Positions 1 to 13,600 of a DNA stretch of 64,000 nt are shown piece by piece. The notes below the pieces were generated by a model. It did not search any database. It saw only the letters and a program-made list of their open reading frames with translations, and had not been told where the DNA came from. Origin of the DNA: Paraphysomonas bandaiensis (lineage: Eukaryota; Chrysophyceae); NCBI GenBank assembly GCA_965644295.1, contig CBFFRP010000217.1:1-64000 (forward strand), given 5' to 3'. Every line of letters starts with the position of its first letter. Position 1 is the first letter of the stretch. The position numbers were made by a program, and so were the translations under genes.

Positions 1-591
1 TTTGTTGTCAATCTCATACAAAACCAGCTACATATACCCTACATATTATGTTATCATATCGTTATTGCAATAATATAGTTATCAATATTATTATGATGAT
101 GTTGTCATAAAACGTGTAAAAGGGTGTTATAAAAGCCCACGGCTTTACAGAAGTGCACTCTTGTAATTTTGATAAGCCTGTGCACTTACGGTAACTTTAT
201 CTTTTCCCGGATTCATATCGTATTGACTGTCGACTTCAACGTGATCACTGCTGGTTGCCTCAACTTCACCTTCCGTGATAATTTCGTCACGTCGTTTCCT
301 TTTATTCCCTCGTTTGGGAAGGTCTTCATCAATAGAGATGGCCGCAAAGAGAAGCTTTGCCACAGCTACGTCAATAGGAAGCTTCATTACGTAAATGTCT
401 TTAGCTTCTCCAGTGTGCTTGATAGCTTCACCATCCTCATTAGTCACCAGTGCTTCTTTTCGTATATCCTCGTCTTTGTTTAGTATGTTGGTGAGTACTT
501 TACACTTCGAAAGATACTGTTTTTTCGTCTTTGTGACAACGTTTCTTTCAGCCTGCCCTTGAACAACAAGACTCAGTCTAGCTCGTTCCAT
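1..591 (-). CDS. Partial gene, possible tyrosine-recombinase N-terminal region
   Basis: Reads from an ATG at 591 down to 149, then a GT-AG intron (28-148) and a second exon 1-27 that leaves the window, so the C-terminus is missing. The first exon gives about 148 residues: a basic N-terminus, a segment 'KTKKQYLSKCKVL' and an acidic/basic linker. It ends 'YQNYKSALL', which the splice extends to 'LLWF'. A TxxxY...L opening and a Y-x-SAL-LW motif are what I expect of the SAM-like core-binding domain of Crypton/DIRS-type tyrosine recombinases found in stramenopile genomes. That is family recognition by eye. The catalytic R-H-R-Y domain would lie outside the window. Without the splice the frame stops at 145. 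It could instead be an unrelated DNA-binding protein. Confidence 0.45.
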
Positions 592-1604
592 TATATAACA
601 CAATTACAGTTAGTTGATGTACATTGAATGTCCAGTCAGTATACTATGAGTGTTCTTGTTCTATCACTTCAACAGTTCCAGTAATATGATGGATTTCTAT
701 GCTTAAAAAGTGCACTTTTATACTTAAAATAAGGGTTTTTTAGAGTTTAAGGCTGTGTAAATTATTTTTCATACTTCTACTAATTTCGAAAAATTACACT
801 CGTTTGCTATGAGATCCTGCGAGGGAGCTGAATCGAAACTATCCGAAGTATGAAAAATAATTTACACAACTCCAAAAAATTGAGGTTTTAATTTTCATAC
901 TTCTTCGGGTTTTAATTTTTTTGTTTTTTTCGTAATTTTATGGGCATTTATAAAAATCGGTGGTTTTCATAAAAAAAACTAAAAAATTGATTATCTTTAA
1001 AAATATAGAATATTTTAAAAAGTTACATACATGGTTGGAAAGTTCATGTCATGAGCTTCAAAAAACTTATATATATGCTGTAGAAATTATGTCGGCAATA
1101 TGGTGATATTTTTGTTCTCTACAGCGAATTGTCATCACTCGTAGTAAGAGAAAATTATGCTTCTAGTCTACAGCTGTACACAAAACACTGCATAATATAA
1201 CACCATACACCTCTATGTGCCCTATGCATATCTTATACAGTCACTTCAAGTACTAAACTGAAGAGAACATCCTCTCATTCTGGTATGCGGTATGTATGAG
1301 ACGTACATCTAGACATGTATGTACACCGAACCGGTATATACTACAGTGTATACAATACATACAATAGTATACACGTAAATACAACATACTACCGTCTCTC
1401 ATAACAGCAGCAGTATGTACGAAATGGAGAGGTGAGAATCTCGACTCCGAATTTAATTTGTGATGAGTCCAAAGGCCGCTCTCCACCCAGTCCTTGGATT
1501 ATTCTTCCTGGGATAGTCACTTTGATATCACTCTTATGCTCTCTTGTGATTAATCGAAGTATAATCAATCCAGTCATCTGATTACCTGATGCTACTGTCG
1601 TAGT
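592..1604. other. AT-rich intergenic region
   Basis: Divergent spacer between the left-edge gene and the Tudor gene. It holds a foldback (754-868) and a run of A/T-rich sequence to about 1080. At 1389-1577 there is a short open frame on the minus strand (62 codons, ATG at 1577), with an open plus frame overlapping it. Either could be a coding exon, but I could not connect either one to a gene. Confidence 0.5.
754..868. repeat. Foldback with 24-bp perfect inverted repeats
   Basis: The arms are 754-777 and 845-868, each starting TGTGTAAATTATT when read inward, perfectly complementary, with a 67-nt spacer. A further partial copy of the arm (CATACTTCTTCGG) lies at about 896. It resembles a small MITE or a remnant of one. 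I see no clear target-site duplication. Confidence 0.7.
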
Positions 1605-4600
1605 ATGCAGGGGGGGTTCACCGTAACTGTCGTGGGTCTTCAGCCCTCCAACTTAACAATATCTAATGTAAGCGCCTGCTTTCCTATAATGTCAGTGTAC
1701 GTTACGAATTGTTGCAGGTGTACTGCAGTCACTCCAATATCGTTTCTTATAATAATTGGGAGACTTTCTATGTTCCGAGTCTGTTTCACAGCCCCGACTC
1801 TGATAAGAGTACAGATGTGCACATTATTGCTAAAACGGATTCTTCGTCTTATCAACATGCGACTTTCTTGCCTGAACACTCCGACTCGAATACATTTAGG
1901 ATTGAGTTTATGCTTAATGGCGGTGCAACAGGCTCCTACATTAGCGTGAAGTGTGTTTGGAATGAACTTCCTGTTATCAAGAGGTGGAGTCCGAATGCTC
2001 AGGTCATGCCAATTAAATCTCTGCGACGAAGTAATAACTATAATGCAGATGTTTATTGGGTACGGGATTCAGCGAATATTATATGGGGATGCGTATGCTT
2101 GGCCGCAGGGCAGGTGTCTTCACTGGGAGTTGAAGTGTGGTGCGACAATACTGTCTGAGTCGAAGAGCACATTTCCTGACATAAGTACAACTCCTGGGGA
2201 TGGCCCGGTGGGATGTAGTGGTTGCGTCGTACCGGTTTACGGCAACCCCGTTGTGATCTCACTGAGAGTTGAGGGCATTGCAGGGGGGGCATTGGGGGAG
2301 GTGTGTATCGATCCGCACGAGTTATATGAGCATGGCTCTCGTGGTTCGGTGTTCACAACTGATTCCAATGCGGCTGAGTTGCGGTTGTGCTGTTTGCAAC
2401 CGGATCAAGCGTCTATCGAGGGCAGCAAATTCACTAAATCCCTTTGCAGAAACGACCGCTTAGACTCCTTGCTCATTCACGTCATGGACGGTCTCGGCTA
2501 CCCTGGTAAACGTAAGGCCTCGTTTTGGGTGCGCTTCGAGACAGTGAATGAACAAGGGCTTGTAGTGTATTCAGCAGAGAGTGTATGCTCTGTGCACCAC
2601 CGTCACCTGCTATGGGATCAGCGTTTAGAGCTTCAAGTACCCCACGGTGAGATAGAAAAGTGCTTTCTTAGGGTAAGCCTTCTTTCTGGGGAAAAGGTGG
2701 AGGCTGTGACGGAGAAGAGATTAGTTGGTCTACTTGGAGGGGACAGGAGAAAAAGTAAGCGGCGAGAATGTGTTCTTCCTATGGCAATGTGCTCAGCATC
2801 CTCGATGAGTGGAGACTATGAGAGCACCCACGTACGGCTACGTTTGGGTTTGTTATTGTTGAATGGTGATGAGAACGAATCAGCTCTGGCAGAATTCAAT
2901 GTTAAATCTACAACAGCTATATCGAAGACTTACAAGCCAGCTCTTAGGAGTAGAACTGGAAGAGAGTTAAGTGTTTCTAAGGACGATATTAACCACACAC
3001 CGCGATCAGATGGGTCAGCCTTACATGCAGTTGACAAACTGCTGGAGTCGAGATATCGCCGTGCTGACGAAATTTTATCAGAATTCGATGCTACATTCCC
3101 CTCTGAAAGCATCTCAGGAAAAAGTTTCACAGAGTTTCTTCGGCTAAGCGTATCCCCAGAATGTGCTGAAGATATACAACGATGTATTGATTCTTTTCTC
3201 AATGGCTGTCCATGTACTTACAAACGGTGGCCGCCGAAGCTGCACAGTGCAATAGATAAATTCTATGAAGGAATTGCGCTTGCCCAGCAAAATGATTCGA
3301 CGAAAAATGGACTGCTGGATATATCTGTTGGTAAATATACTGCAAGGCGCTTCTTGCACACATATCTATCTATCTCAGAAGCACGGGTTTCAGGGCACGG
3401 GAAGGAAATTCGTCTTGTTGTAGTGCACTCTGAAAATGGTATTCAGGATGAAAATTTTCAGGAGAGAACGATAACGTTGGAACAACGCCTTCTAGCAATG
3501 GAGAATATTGTGGTCGAGACTAACGAGATCATAGACAGAGTCATTTCACATTGTCGAGGAGAAGAACTAGAGGGCAGAGTTGGAGCTCTTGACTCTACTC
3601 TCAGCGAGTACGTTGTTTTTGTTTCAACAAACTTTAGATTGATATGAAATTAAATGCAGATTTTCGGGGCGCAATGTTCATCAATTTGAGACTGATGATC
3701 AACTGGATGAGCTGCGACGAAAAACACACGAGCTATCGCCGTACGTTTCGTCTCCACATCATTTCAGACGCTCGGAAGCTCTGCTCGCACGTCGGAATAT
3801 TACCTCTACTAGTCCATCTGAAGTAGTGATAGACAGGGGCTTATCTGTGTTCTCGCTCAGTAATTATCTGAAGACAAAAATGAACAGTGCCAATACTGCT
3901 ATAGATGTAATATCTAAACAGATAACCCAAGACTTGAATTTACATCAGCATGTCATTTGTGGAGGCAGTGACACGGTACGTGCCACCACACAATTTTAAT
4001 CTCGAGAATTATATTTTGCATAGCAATTACCTGATGAAAGAAGCATATTGCTACGATATTTAAAGCAATTACTCTATCAGGTATTTAAGATCCGTTAGAT
4101 ATCGATAAGGTGGCTGTTATGAATGTTCATGTCAGGTATATTCGCTTAAGGAGAGCATTCGTACTAAAAGCGATTTAATATTTGGGGATATTTTATCTCC
4201 AAGAGAAAGTAATATTTCAAGGTGATGAAACTCATATAACCGTGTGCAGCATGATTATTTGTACAGATTTGGGAAAAAATCTCGGGCTCTTGCTGCAGAT
4301 GTGTATAAGGATATGATGGATGCAATGTCTCACTTACAAAAGAGTGAGAGGGGTGTGCGATTGCTTATAGCGAAGTTAGAAGGTGTTGTGGAGGCATCCT
4401 ATCGCTGCCGACCAGATAGTCCAAACGTTCTGACGGCTGACAGCAGTCCGGGAAAGATAAAGTTTACCGACACAATGAGTGTTGCTTGTGGGCAAGTGCA
4501 ATCGGAGAGCGGAGAAAGTCCTGGGAGAGGCAATGACGAAAATGTCCAAGAAAAAAAGCCAATTGGTGGTGAAAATGACATCACATCAACGTCTATCAAC

Positions 4601-7600
4601 GTATGCCGCGAAAGAAATACCTCCGTCATTGTTGTGGAACCACCGCATCTTGATGTCATTGGCGGAGTTGATAAGCCAGTAAGTGTATCGCCTGGTGTAC
4701 ATTCTCCGTCATCCGCGGCAGATGCACCTACATTATCAGTTCCTTCGTCTTCTTCGGGGATGCTAAATGAGCTCACAGTAGGGACCAAGGTGGAGGCTCG
4801 TTATGGCGGTTCGAACGAATGGTATGGCGCTACTATATCAGGTGTGACACACTCTGATACAGGCAAGATGTTGTACTCACTTCATTACGATGACGGTGAT
4901 GAGGAGGATGATGCGCATCGTGTGAAGATTCGACTTCCTGGACAACGTCAACGCCGTGATTTGAATGTAGGTGAGGAGGTTGATGCATCATGTGATGAAT
5001 GCGATGGTGCTATACTTCCTGGGACAATAGTAGGAAAGTCGGGAGACAAGTATACTGTTCGTTTCAACCTTCGTGAGTTGGGTGTCGGTGATTCCGACGG
5101 TGTGGAGAATGTGTTAGGGCGGAAGTTCATATTTGGTCCCCATTTCAGCAAAGATAGTAGTATGACTAGTTCAGTGAATCCGTCTGCGGGTGCGGCTGAT
5201 GCCGATAATTGCCGTGAGGATAAGGATGGCATTGGCGGAGTTGGCCATCATCCACCTTTATCTGTGGATAAACCAGTAAGTGTATCGCCTGGTGTGCATT
5301 CTCCGTCATCCGCGGCAGATGCACCTACATTATCAGTTCCTTCGTCTTCTTCGGGGATGCTAAATGAGCTCACAGTAGGGACCAAGGTGGAGGCTCGTTA
5401 TGGCGGTTCGAACGAATGGTATGGCGCTACTATATCAGGTGTGACACACTCTGATACAGGCAAGATGTTGTACTCACTTCATTACGATGACGGTGATGAG
5501 GAGGATGATGCGCATCGTGTGAAGATTCGACTTCCTGGACAACGTCAACGCCGTGATTTGAATGTAGGTGAGGAGGTTGATGCATCATGTGATGAATGCG
5601 ATGGTGCTATACTTCCTGGGACAATAGTAGGAAAGTCGGGAGACAAGTATACTGTTCGTTTCAACCTTCGTGAGTTGGGTGTCGGTGATTCCGACGGTGT
5701 GGAGAATGTGTTAGGGCGGAAGTTCATATTTAGTCCCCATTTCAGCAAAGATAGTAGTATGACTAGTTCAGTGAATCCGTCTGCGGGTGCGGCTGATGCC
5801 GATAATTGCCGTGAGGATAAGGATGGCATTGGCGGAGTTGGCCATCATCCACCTTTATCTGTGGATAAACCAGTAAGTGTATCGCCTGGTGTGCATTCTC
5901 CGTCATCCGCGGCAGATGCACCTACATTATCAGTTCCTTCGTCTTCTTCGGGGATGCTAAATGAGCTCACAGTAGGAACCAAGGTGGAGGCTCGTTATGG
6001 CGGTTCGAACGAATGGTATGGCGCTACTATATCAGGTGTGACACACTCTGATACAGGCAAGATGTTGTACTCACTTCATTACGATGACGGTGATGAGGAG
6101 GATGATGCGCATCGTGTGAAGATTCGACTTCCTGGACAACGTCAACGCCGTGATTTGAATGTAGGTGAGGAGGTTGATGCATCATGTGATGAATGCGATG
6201 GTGCTATACTTCCTGGGACAATAGTAGGAAAGTCGGGAGACAAGTATACTGTTCGTTTCAACCTTCGTGAGTTGGGTGTCGGTGATTCCGACGGTGTGGA
6301 GAATGTGTTAGGGCGGAAGTTCATATTTGGTCCCCATTTCAGCAAAGATAGTAGTATGACTAGTTCAGTGAATCCGTCTGCGGGTGCAGCTGATGCCGAT
6401 AATTGCCGTGAGGATAAGGATGGCATTGGCGGAGTTGGCCATCATCCACCTTTATCTGTGGATAAACCAGTAAGTGTATCACCTGGTGTGCATTCTCCGT
6501 CATCCGCGGCAGATGCACCTACATTATCAGTTCCTTCGTCTTCTTCGGGGATGCTAAATGAGCTCACAGTAGGGACCAAGGTGGAGGCTCGTTATGGCGG
6601 TTCGAACGAATGGTATGGCGCTACTATATCAGGTGTGACACACTCTGATACAGGCAAGATGTTGTACTCACTTCATTACGATGACGGTGATGAGGAGGAT
6701 GATGCGCATCGTGTGAAGATTCGACTTCCTGGACAACGTCAACGCCGTGATTTGAATGTAGGTGAGGAGGTTGATGCATCATGTGATGAATGCGATGGTG
6801 CTATACTTCCTGGGACAATAGTAGGAAAGTCGGGAGACAAGTATACTGTTCGTTTCAACCTTCGTGAGTTGGGTGTCGGTGATTCCGACGGTGTGGAGAA
6901 TGTGTTAGGGCGGAAGTTCATATTTGGTCCCCATTTCAGCAAAGATAGTAGTATGACTAGTTCAGTGAATCCGTCTGCGGGTGCAGCTGATGCCGATAAT
7001 TGCCGTGAGGATAAGGATGGCATTGGCGGAGTTGGCCATCATCCACCTTTATCTGTGGATAAACCAGTAAGTGTATCACCTGGTGTGCATTCTCCGTCAT
7101 CCGCGGCAGATGCACCTACATTATCAGTTCCTTCGTCTTCTTCGGGGATGCTAAATGAGCTCACAGTAGGGACCAAGGTGGAGGCTCGTTATGGCGGTTC
7201 GAACGAATGGTATGGCGCTACTATATCAGGTGTGACACACTCTGATACAGGCAAGATGTTGTACTCACTTCATTACGATGACGGTGATGAGGAGGATGAT
7301 GCGCATCGTGTGAAGATTCGACTTCCTGGACAACGTCAACGCCGTGATTTGAATGTAGGTGAGGAGGTTGATGCATCATGTGATGAATGCGATGGTGCTA
7401 TACTTCCTGGGACAATAGTAGGAAAGTCGGGAGACAAGTATACTGTTCGTTTCAACCTTCGTGAGTTGGGTGTCGGTTGTGATGAATGCGATGGTGCTAT
7501 ACTTCCTGGGACAATGACGGTGTGGAGAATGTGTTAGGGCGGAAGTTCATATTTGGTCCCCATTTCAGCAAAGATAGTAGTATGACTAGTTCAGTGAATC

Positions 7601-10600
7601 CGTCTGCGGGTGCAGCTGATGCCGATAATTGCCGTGAGGATAAGGATGGCATTGGCGGAGTTGGCCATCATCCACCTTTATCTGTGGATAAACCAGTAAG
7701 TGTATCGCCTGGTGTGCATTCTCCGTCATCCGCGGCAGATGCACCTACATTATCAGTTCCTTCGTCTTCTTCGGGGATGCTAAATGAGCTCACAGTAGGG
7801 ACCAAGGTGGAGGCTCGTTATGGCGGTTCGAACGAATGGTATGGCGCTACTATATCAGGTGTGACACACTCTGATACAGGCAAGATGTTGTACTCACTTC
7901 ATTACGATGACGGTGATGAGGAGGATGATGCGCATCGTGTGAAGATTCGACTTCCTGGACAACGTCAACGCCGTGATTTGAATGTAGGTGAGGAGGTTGA
8001 TGCATCATGTGATGAATGCGATGGTGCTATACTTCCTGGGACAATAGTAGGAAAGTCGGGAGACAAGTATACTGTTCGTTTCAACCTTCGTGAGTTGGGT
8101 GTCGGTGATTCCGACGGTGTGGAGAATGTGTTAGGGCGGAAGTTCATATTTGGTCCCCATTTCAGCAAAGATAGTAGTATGACTAGTTCAGTGAATCCGT
8201 CTGCGGGTGCAGCTGATGCCGATAATTGCCGTGAGGATAAGGATGGCATTGGCGGAGTTGGCCATCATCCACCTTTATCTGTGGATAAACCAGTAAGTGT
8301 ATCGCCTGGTGTGCATTCTCCGTCATCCGCGGCAGATGCACCTACATTATCAGTTCCTTCGTCTTCTTCGGGGATGCTAAATGAGCTCACAGTAGGGACC
8401 AAGGTGGAGGCTCGTTATGGCGGTTCGAACGAATGGTATGGCGCTACTATATCAGGTGTGACACACTCTGATACAGGCAAGATGTTGTACTCACTTCATT
8501 ACGATGACGGTGATGAGGAGGATGATGCGCATCGTGTGAAGATTCGACTTCCTGGACAACGTCAACGCCGTGATTTGAATGTAGGTGAGGAGGTTGATGC
8601 ATCATGTGATGAATGCGATGGTGCTATACTTCCTGGGACAATAGTAGGAAAGTCGGGAGACAAGTATACTGTTCGTTTCAACCTTCGTGAGTTGGGTGTC
8701 GGTGATTCCGACGGTGTGGAGAATGTGTTAGGGCGGAAGTTCATATTTGGTCCCCATTTCAGCAAAGATAGTAGTATGACTAGTTCAGTGAATCCGTCTG
8801 CGGGTGCAGCTGATGCCGATAATTGCCGTGAGGATAAGGATGGCATTGGCGGAGTTGGCCATCATCCACCTTTATCTGTGGATAAACCAGTAAGTGTATC
8901 GCCTGGTGTGCATTCTCCGTCATCCGCGGCAGATGCACCTACATTATCAGTTCCTTCGTCTTCTTCGGGGATGCTAAATGAGCTCACAGTAGGGACCAAG
9001 GTGGAGGCTCGTTATGGCGGTTCGAACGAATGGTATGGCGCTACTATATCAGGTGTGACACACTCTGATACAGGCAAGATGTTGTACTCACTTCATTACG
9101 ATGACGGTGATGAGGAGGATGATGCGCATCGTGTGAAGATTCGACTTCCTGGACAACGTCAACGCCGTGATTTGAATGTAGGTGAGGAGGTTGATGCATC
9201 ATGTGATGAATGCGATGGTGCTATACTTCCTGGGACAATAGTAGGAAAGTCGGGAGACAAGTATACTGTTCGTTTCAACCTTCGTGAGTTGGGTGTCGGT
9301 GATTCCGACGGTGTGGAGAATGTGTTAGGGCGGAAGTTCATATTTGGTCCCCATTTCAGCAAAGATAGTAGTATGACTAGTTCAGTGAATCCGTCTGCGG
9401 GTGCAGCTGATGCCGATAATTGCCGTGAGGATAAGGATGGCATTGGCGGAGTTGGCCATCATCCACCTTTATCTGTGGATAAACCAGTAAGTGTATCGCC
9501 TGGTGTGCATTCTCCGTCATCCGCGGCAGATGCACCTACATTATCAGTTCCTTCGTCTTCTTCGGGGATGCTAAATGAGCTCACAGTAGGGACCAAGGTG
9601 GAGGCTCGTTATGGCGGTTCGAACGAATGGTATGGCGCTACTATATCAGGTGTGACACACTCTGATACAGGCAAGATGTTGTACTCACTTCATTACGATG
9701 ACGGTGATGAGGAGGATGATGCGCATCGTGTGAAGATTCGACTTCCTGGACAACGTCAACGCCGTGATTTGAATGTAGGTGAGGAGGTTGATGCATCATG
9801 TGATGAATGCGATGGTGCTATACTTCCTGGGACAATAGTAGGAAAGTCGGGAGACAAGTATACTGTTCGTTTCAACCTTCGTGAGTTGGGTGTCGGTGAT
9901 TCCGACGGTGTGGAGAATGTGTTAGGGCGGAAGTTCATATTTGGTCCCCATTTCAGCAAAGATAGTAGTATGACTAGTTCAGTGAATCCGTCTGCGGGTG
10001 CAGCTGATGCCGATAATTGCCGTGAGGATAAGGATGGCATTGGCGGAGTTGGCCATCATCCACCTTTATCTGTGGATAAACCAGTAAGTGTATCGCCTGG
10101 TGTGCATTCTCCGTCATCCGCGGCAGATGCACCTACATTATCAGTTCCTTCGTCTTCTTCGGGGATGCTAAATGAGCTCACAGTAGGGACCAAGGTGGAG
10201 GCTCGTTATGGCGGCTCGAACGAATGGTATGGCGCTACTATATCAGGTGTGACACACTCTGATACAGGCAAGATGTTGTACTCACTTCATTACGATGACG
10301 GTGATGAGGAGGATGATGCGCATCGTGTGAAGATTCGACTTCCTGGACAACGTCAACGCCGTGATTTGAATGTAGGTGAGGAGGTTGATGCATCATGTGA
10401 TGAATGCGATGGTGCTATACTTCCTGGGACAATAGTAGGAAAGTCGGGAGACAAGTATACTGTTCGTTTCAACCTTCGTGAGTTGGGTGTCGGTGATTCC
10501 GACGGTGTGGAGAATGTGTTAGGGCGGAAGTTCATATTTGGTCCCCATTTCAGCAAAGATAGTAGTATGACTAGTTCAGTGAATCCGTCTGCGGGTGCAG

Positions 10601-13600
10601 CTGATGCCGATAATTGCCGTGAGGATAAGGATGGCATTGGCGGAGTTGGCCATCATCCACCTTTATCTGTGGATAAACCAGTAAGTGTATCGCCTGGTGT
10701 GCATTCTCCGTCATCCGCGGCAGATGCACCTACATTATCAGTTCCTTCGTCTTCTTCGGGGATGCTAAATGAGCTCACAGTAGGGACCAAGGTGGAGGCT
10801 CGTTATGGCGGTTCGAACGAATGGTATGGCGCTACTATATCAGGTGTGACACACTCTGATACAGGCAAGATGTTGTACTCACTTCATTACGATGACGGTG
10901 ATGAGGAGGATGATGCGCATCGTGTGAAGATTCGACTTCCTGGACAACGTCAACGCCGTGATTTGAATGTAGGTGAGGAGGTTGATGCATCATGTGATGA
11001 ATGCGATGGTGCTATACTTCCTGGGACAATAGTAGGAAAGTCGGGAGACAAGTATACTGTTCGTTTCAACCTTCGTGAGTTGGGTGTCGGTGATTCCGAC
11101 GGTGTGGAGAATGTGTTAGGGCGGAATTTCATATTTGGTCCCCATTTCAGCAAAGATAGTAGTATGACTAGTTCAGTGAATCCGTCTGCGGGTGCAGCTG
11201 ATGCCGATAATTGCCGTGAGGATAAGGATGGCATTGGCGGAGTTGGCCATCATCCACCTTTATCTGTGGATAAACCAGTAAGTGTATCGCCTGGTGTGCA
11301 TTCTCCGTCATCCGCGGCAGATGCACCTACATTATCAGTTCCTTCGTCTTCTTCGGGGATGCTAAATGAGCTCACAGTAGGGACCAAGGTGGAGGCTCGT
11401 TATGGCGGTTCGAACGAATGGTATGGCGCTACTATATCAGGTGTGACACACTCTGATACAGGCAAGATGTTGTACTCACTTCATTACGATGACGGTGATG
11501 AGGAGGATGATGCGCATCGTGTGAAGATTCGACTTCCTGGACAACGTCAACGCCGTGATTTGAATGTAGGTGAGGAGGTTGATGCATCATGTGATGAATG
11601 CGATGGTGCTATACTTCCTGGGACAATAGTAGGAAAGTCGGGAGACAAGTATACTGTTCGTTTCAACCTTCGTGAGTTGGGTGTCGGTGATTCCGACGGT
11701 GTGGAGAATGTGTTAGGGCGGAAGTTCATATTTGGTCCCCATTTCAGCAAAGATAGTAGTATGACTAGTTCAGTGAATCCGTCTGCGGGTGCAGCTGATG
11801 CCGATAATTGCCGTGAGGATAAGGATGGCATTGGCGGAGTTGGCCATCATCCACCTTTATCTGTGGATAAACCAGTAAGTGTATCACCTGGTGTGCATTC
11901 TCCGTCATCCGCGGCAGATGCACCTACATTATCAGTTCCTTCGTCTTCTTCGGGGATGCTAAATGAGCTCACAGTAGGGACCAAGGTGGAGGCTCGTTAT
12001 GGCGGTTCGAACGAATGGTATGGCGCTACTATATCAGGTGTGACACACTCTGATACAGGCAAGATGTTGTACTCACTTCATTACGATGACGGTGATGAGG
12101 AGGATGATGCGCATCGTGTGAAGATTCGACTTCCTGGACAACGTCAACGCCGTGATTTGAATGTAGGTGAGGAGGTTGATGCATCATGTGATGAATGCGA
12201 TGGTGCTATACTTCCTGGGACAATAGTAGGAAAGTCGGGAGACAAGTATACTGTTCGTTTCAACCTTCGTGAGTTGGGTGTCGGTGATTCCGACGGTGTG
12301 GAGAATGTGTTAGGGCGGAAGTTCATATTTGGTCCCCATTTCAGCAAAGATAGTAGTATGACTAGTTCAGTGAATCCGTCTGCGGGTGCAGCTGATGCCG
12401 ATAATTGCCGTGAGGATAAGGATGGCATTGGCGGAGTTGGCCATCATCCACCTTTATCTGTGGATAAACCAGTAAGTGTATCGCCTGGTGTGCATTCTCC
12501 GTCATCCGCGGCAGATGCACCTACATTATCAGTTCCTTCGTCTTCTTCGGGGATGCTAAATGAGCTCACAGTAGGGACCAAGGTGGAGGCTCGTTATGGC
12601 GGTTCGAACGAATGGTATGGCGCTACTATATCAGGTGTGACACACTCTGATACAGGCAAGATGTTGTACTCACTTCATTACGATGACGGTGATGAGGAGG
12701 ATGATGCGCATCGTGTGAAGATTCGACTTCCTGGACAACGTCAACGCCGTGATTTGAATGTAGGTGAGGAGGTTGATGCATCATGTGATGAATGCGATGG
12801 TGCTATACTTCCTGGGACAATAGTAGGAAAGTCGGGAGACAAGTATACTGTTCGTTTCAACCTTCGTGAGTTGGGTGTCGGTGATTCCGACGGTGTGGAG
12901 AATGTGTTAGGGCGGAAGTTCATATTTGGTCCCCATTTCAGCAAAGATAGTAGTATGACTAGTTCAGTGAATCCGTCTGCGGGTGCAGCTGATGCCGATA
13001 ATTGCCGTGAGGATAAGGATGGCATTGGCGGAGTTGGCCATCATCCACCTTTATCTGTGGATAAACCAGTAAGTGTATCGCCTGGTGTGCATTCTCCGTC
13101 ATCCGCGGCAGATGCACCTACATTATCAGTTCCTTCGTCTTCTTCGGGGATGCTAAATGAGCTCACAGTAGGGACCAAGGTGGAGGCTCGTTATGGCGGT
13201 TCGAACGAATGGTATGGCGCTACTATATCAGGTGTGACACACTCTGATACAGGCAAGATGTTGTACTCACTTCATTACGATGACGGTGATGAGGAGGATG
13301 ATGCGCATCGTGTGAAGATTCGACTTCCTGGACAACGTCAACGCCGTGATTTGAATGTAGGTGAGGAGGTTGATGCATCATGTGATGAATGCGATGGTGC
13401 TATACTTCCTGGGACAATAGTAGGAAAGTCGGGAGACAAGTATACTGTTCGTTTCAACCTTCGTGAGTTGGGTGTCGGTGATTCCGACGGTGTGGAGAAT
13501 GTGTTAGGGCGGAAGTTCATATTTGGTCCCCATTTCAGCAAAGATAGTAGTATGACTAGTTCAGTGAATCCGTCTGCGGGTGCAGCTGATGCCGATAATT

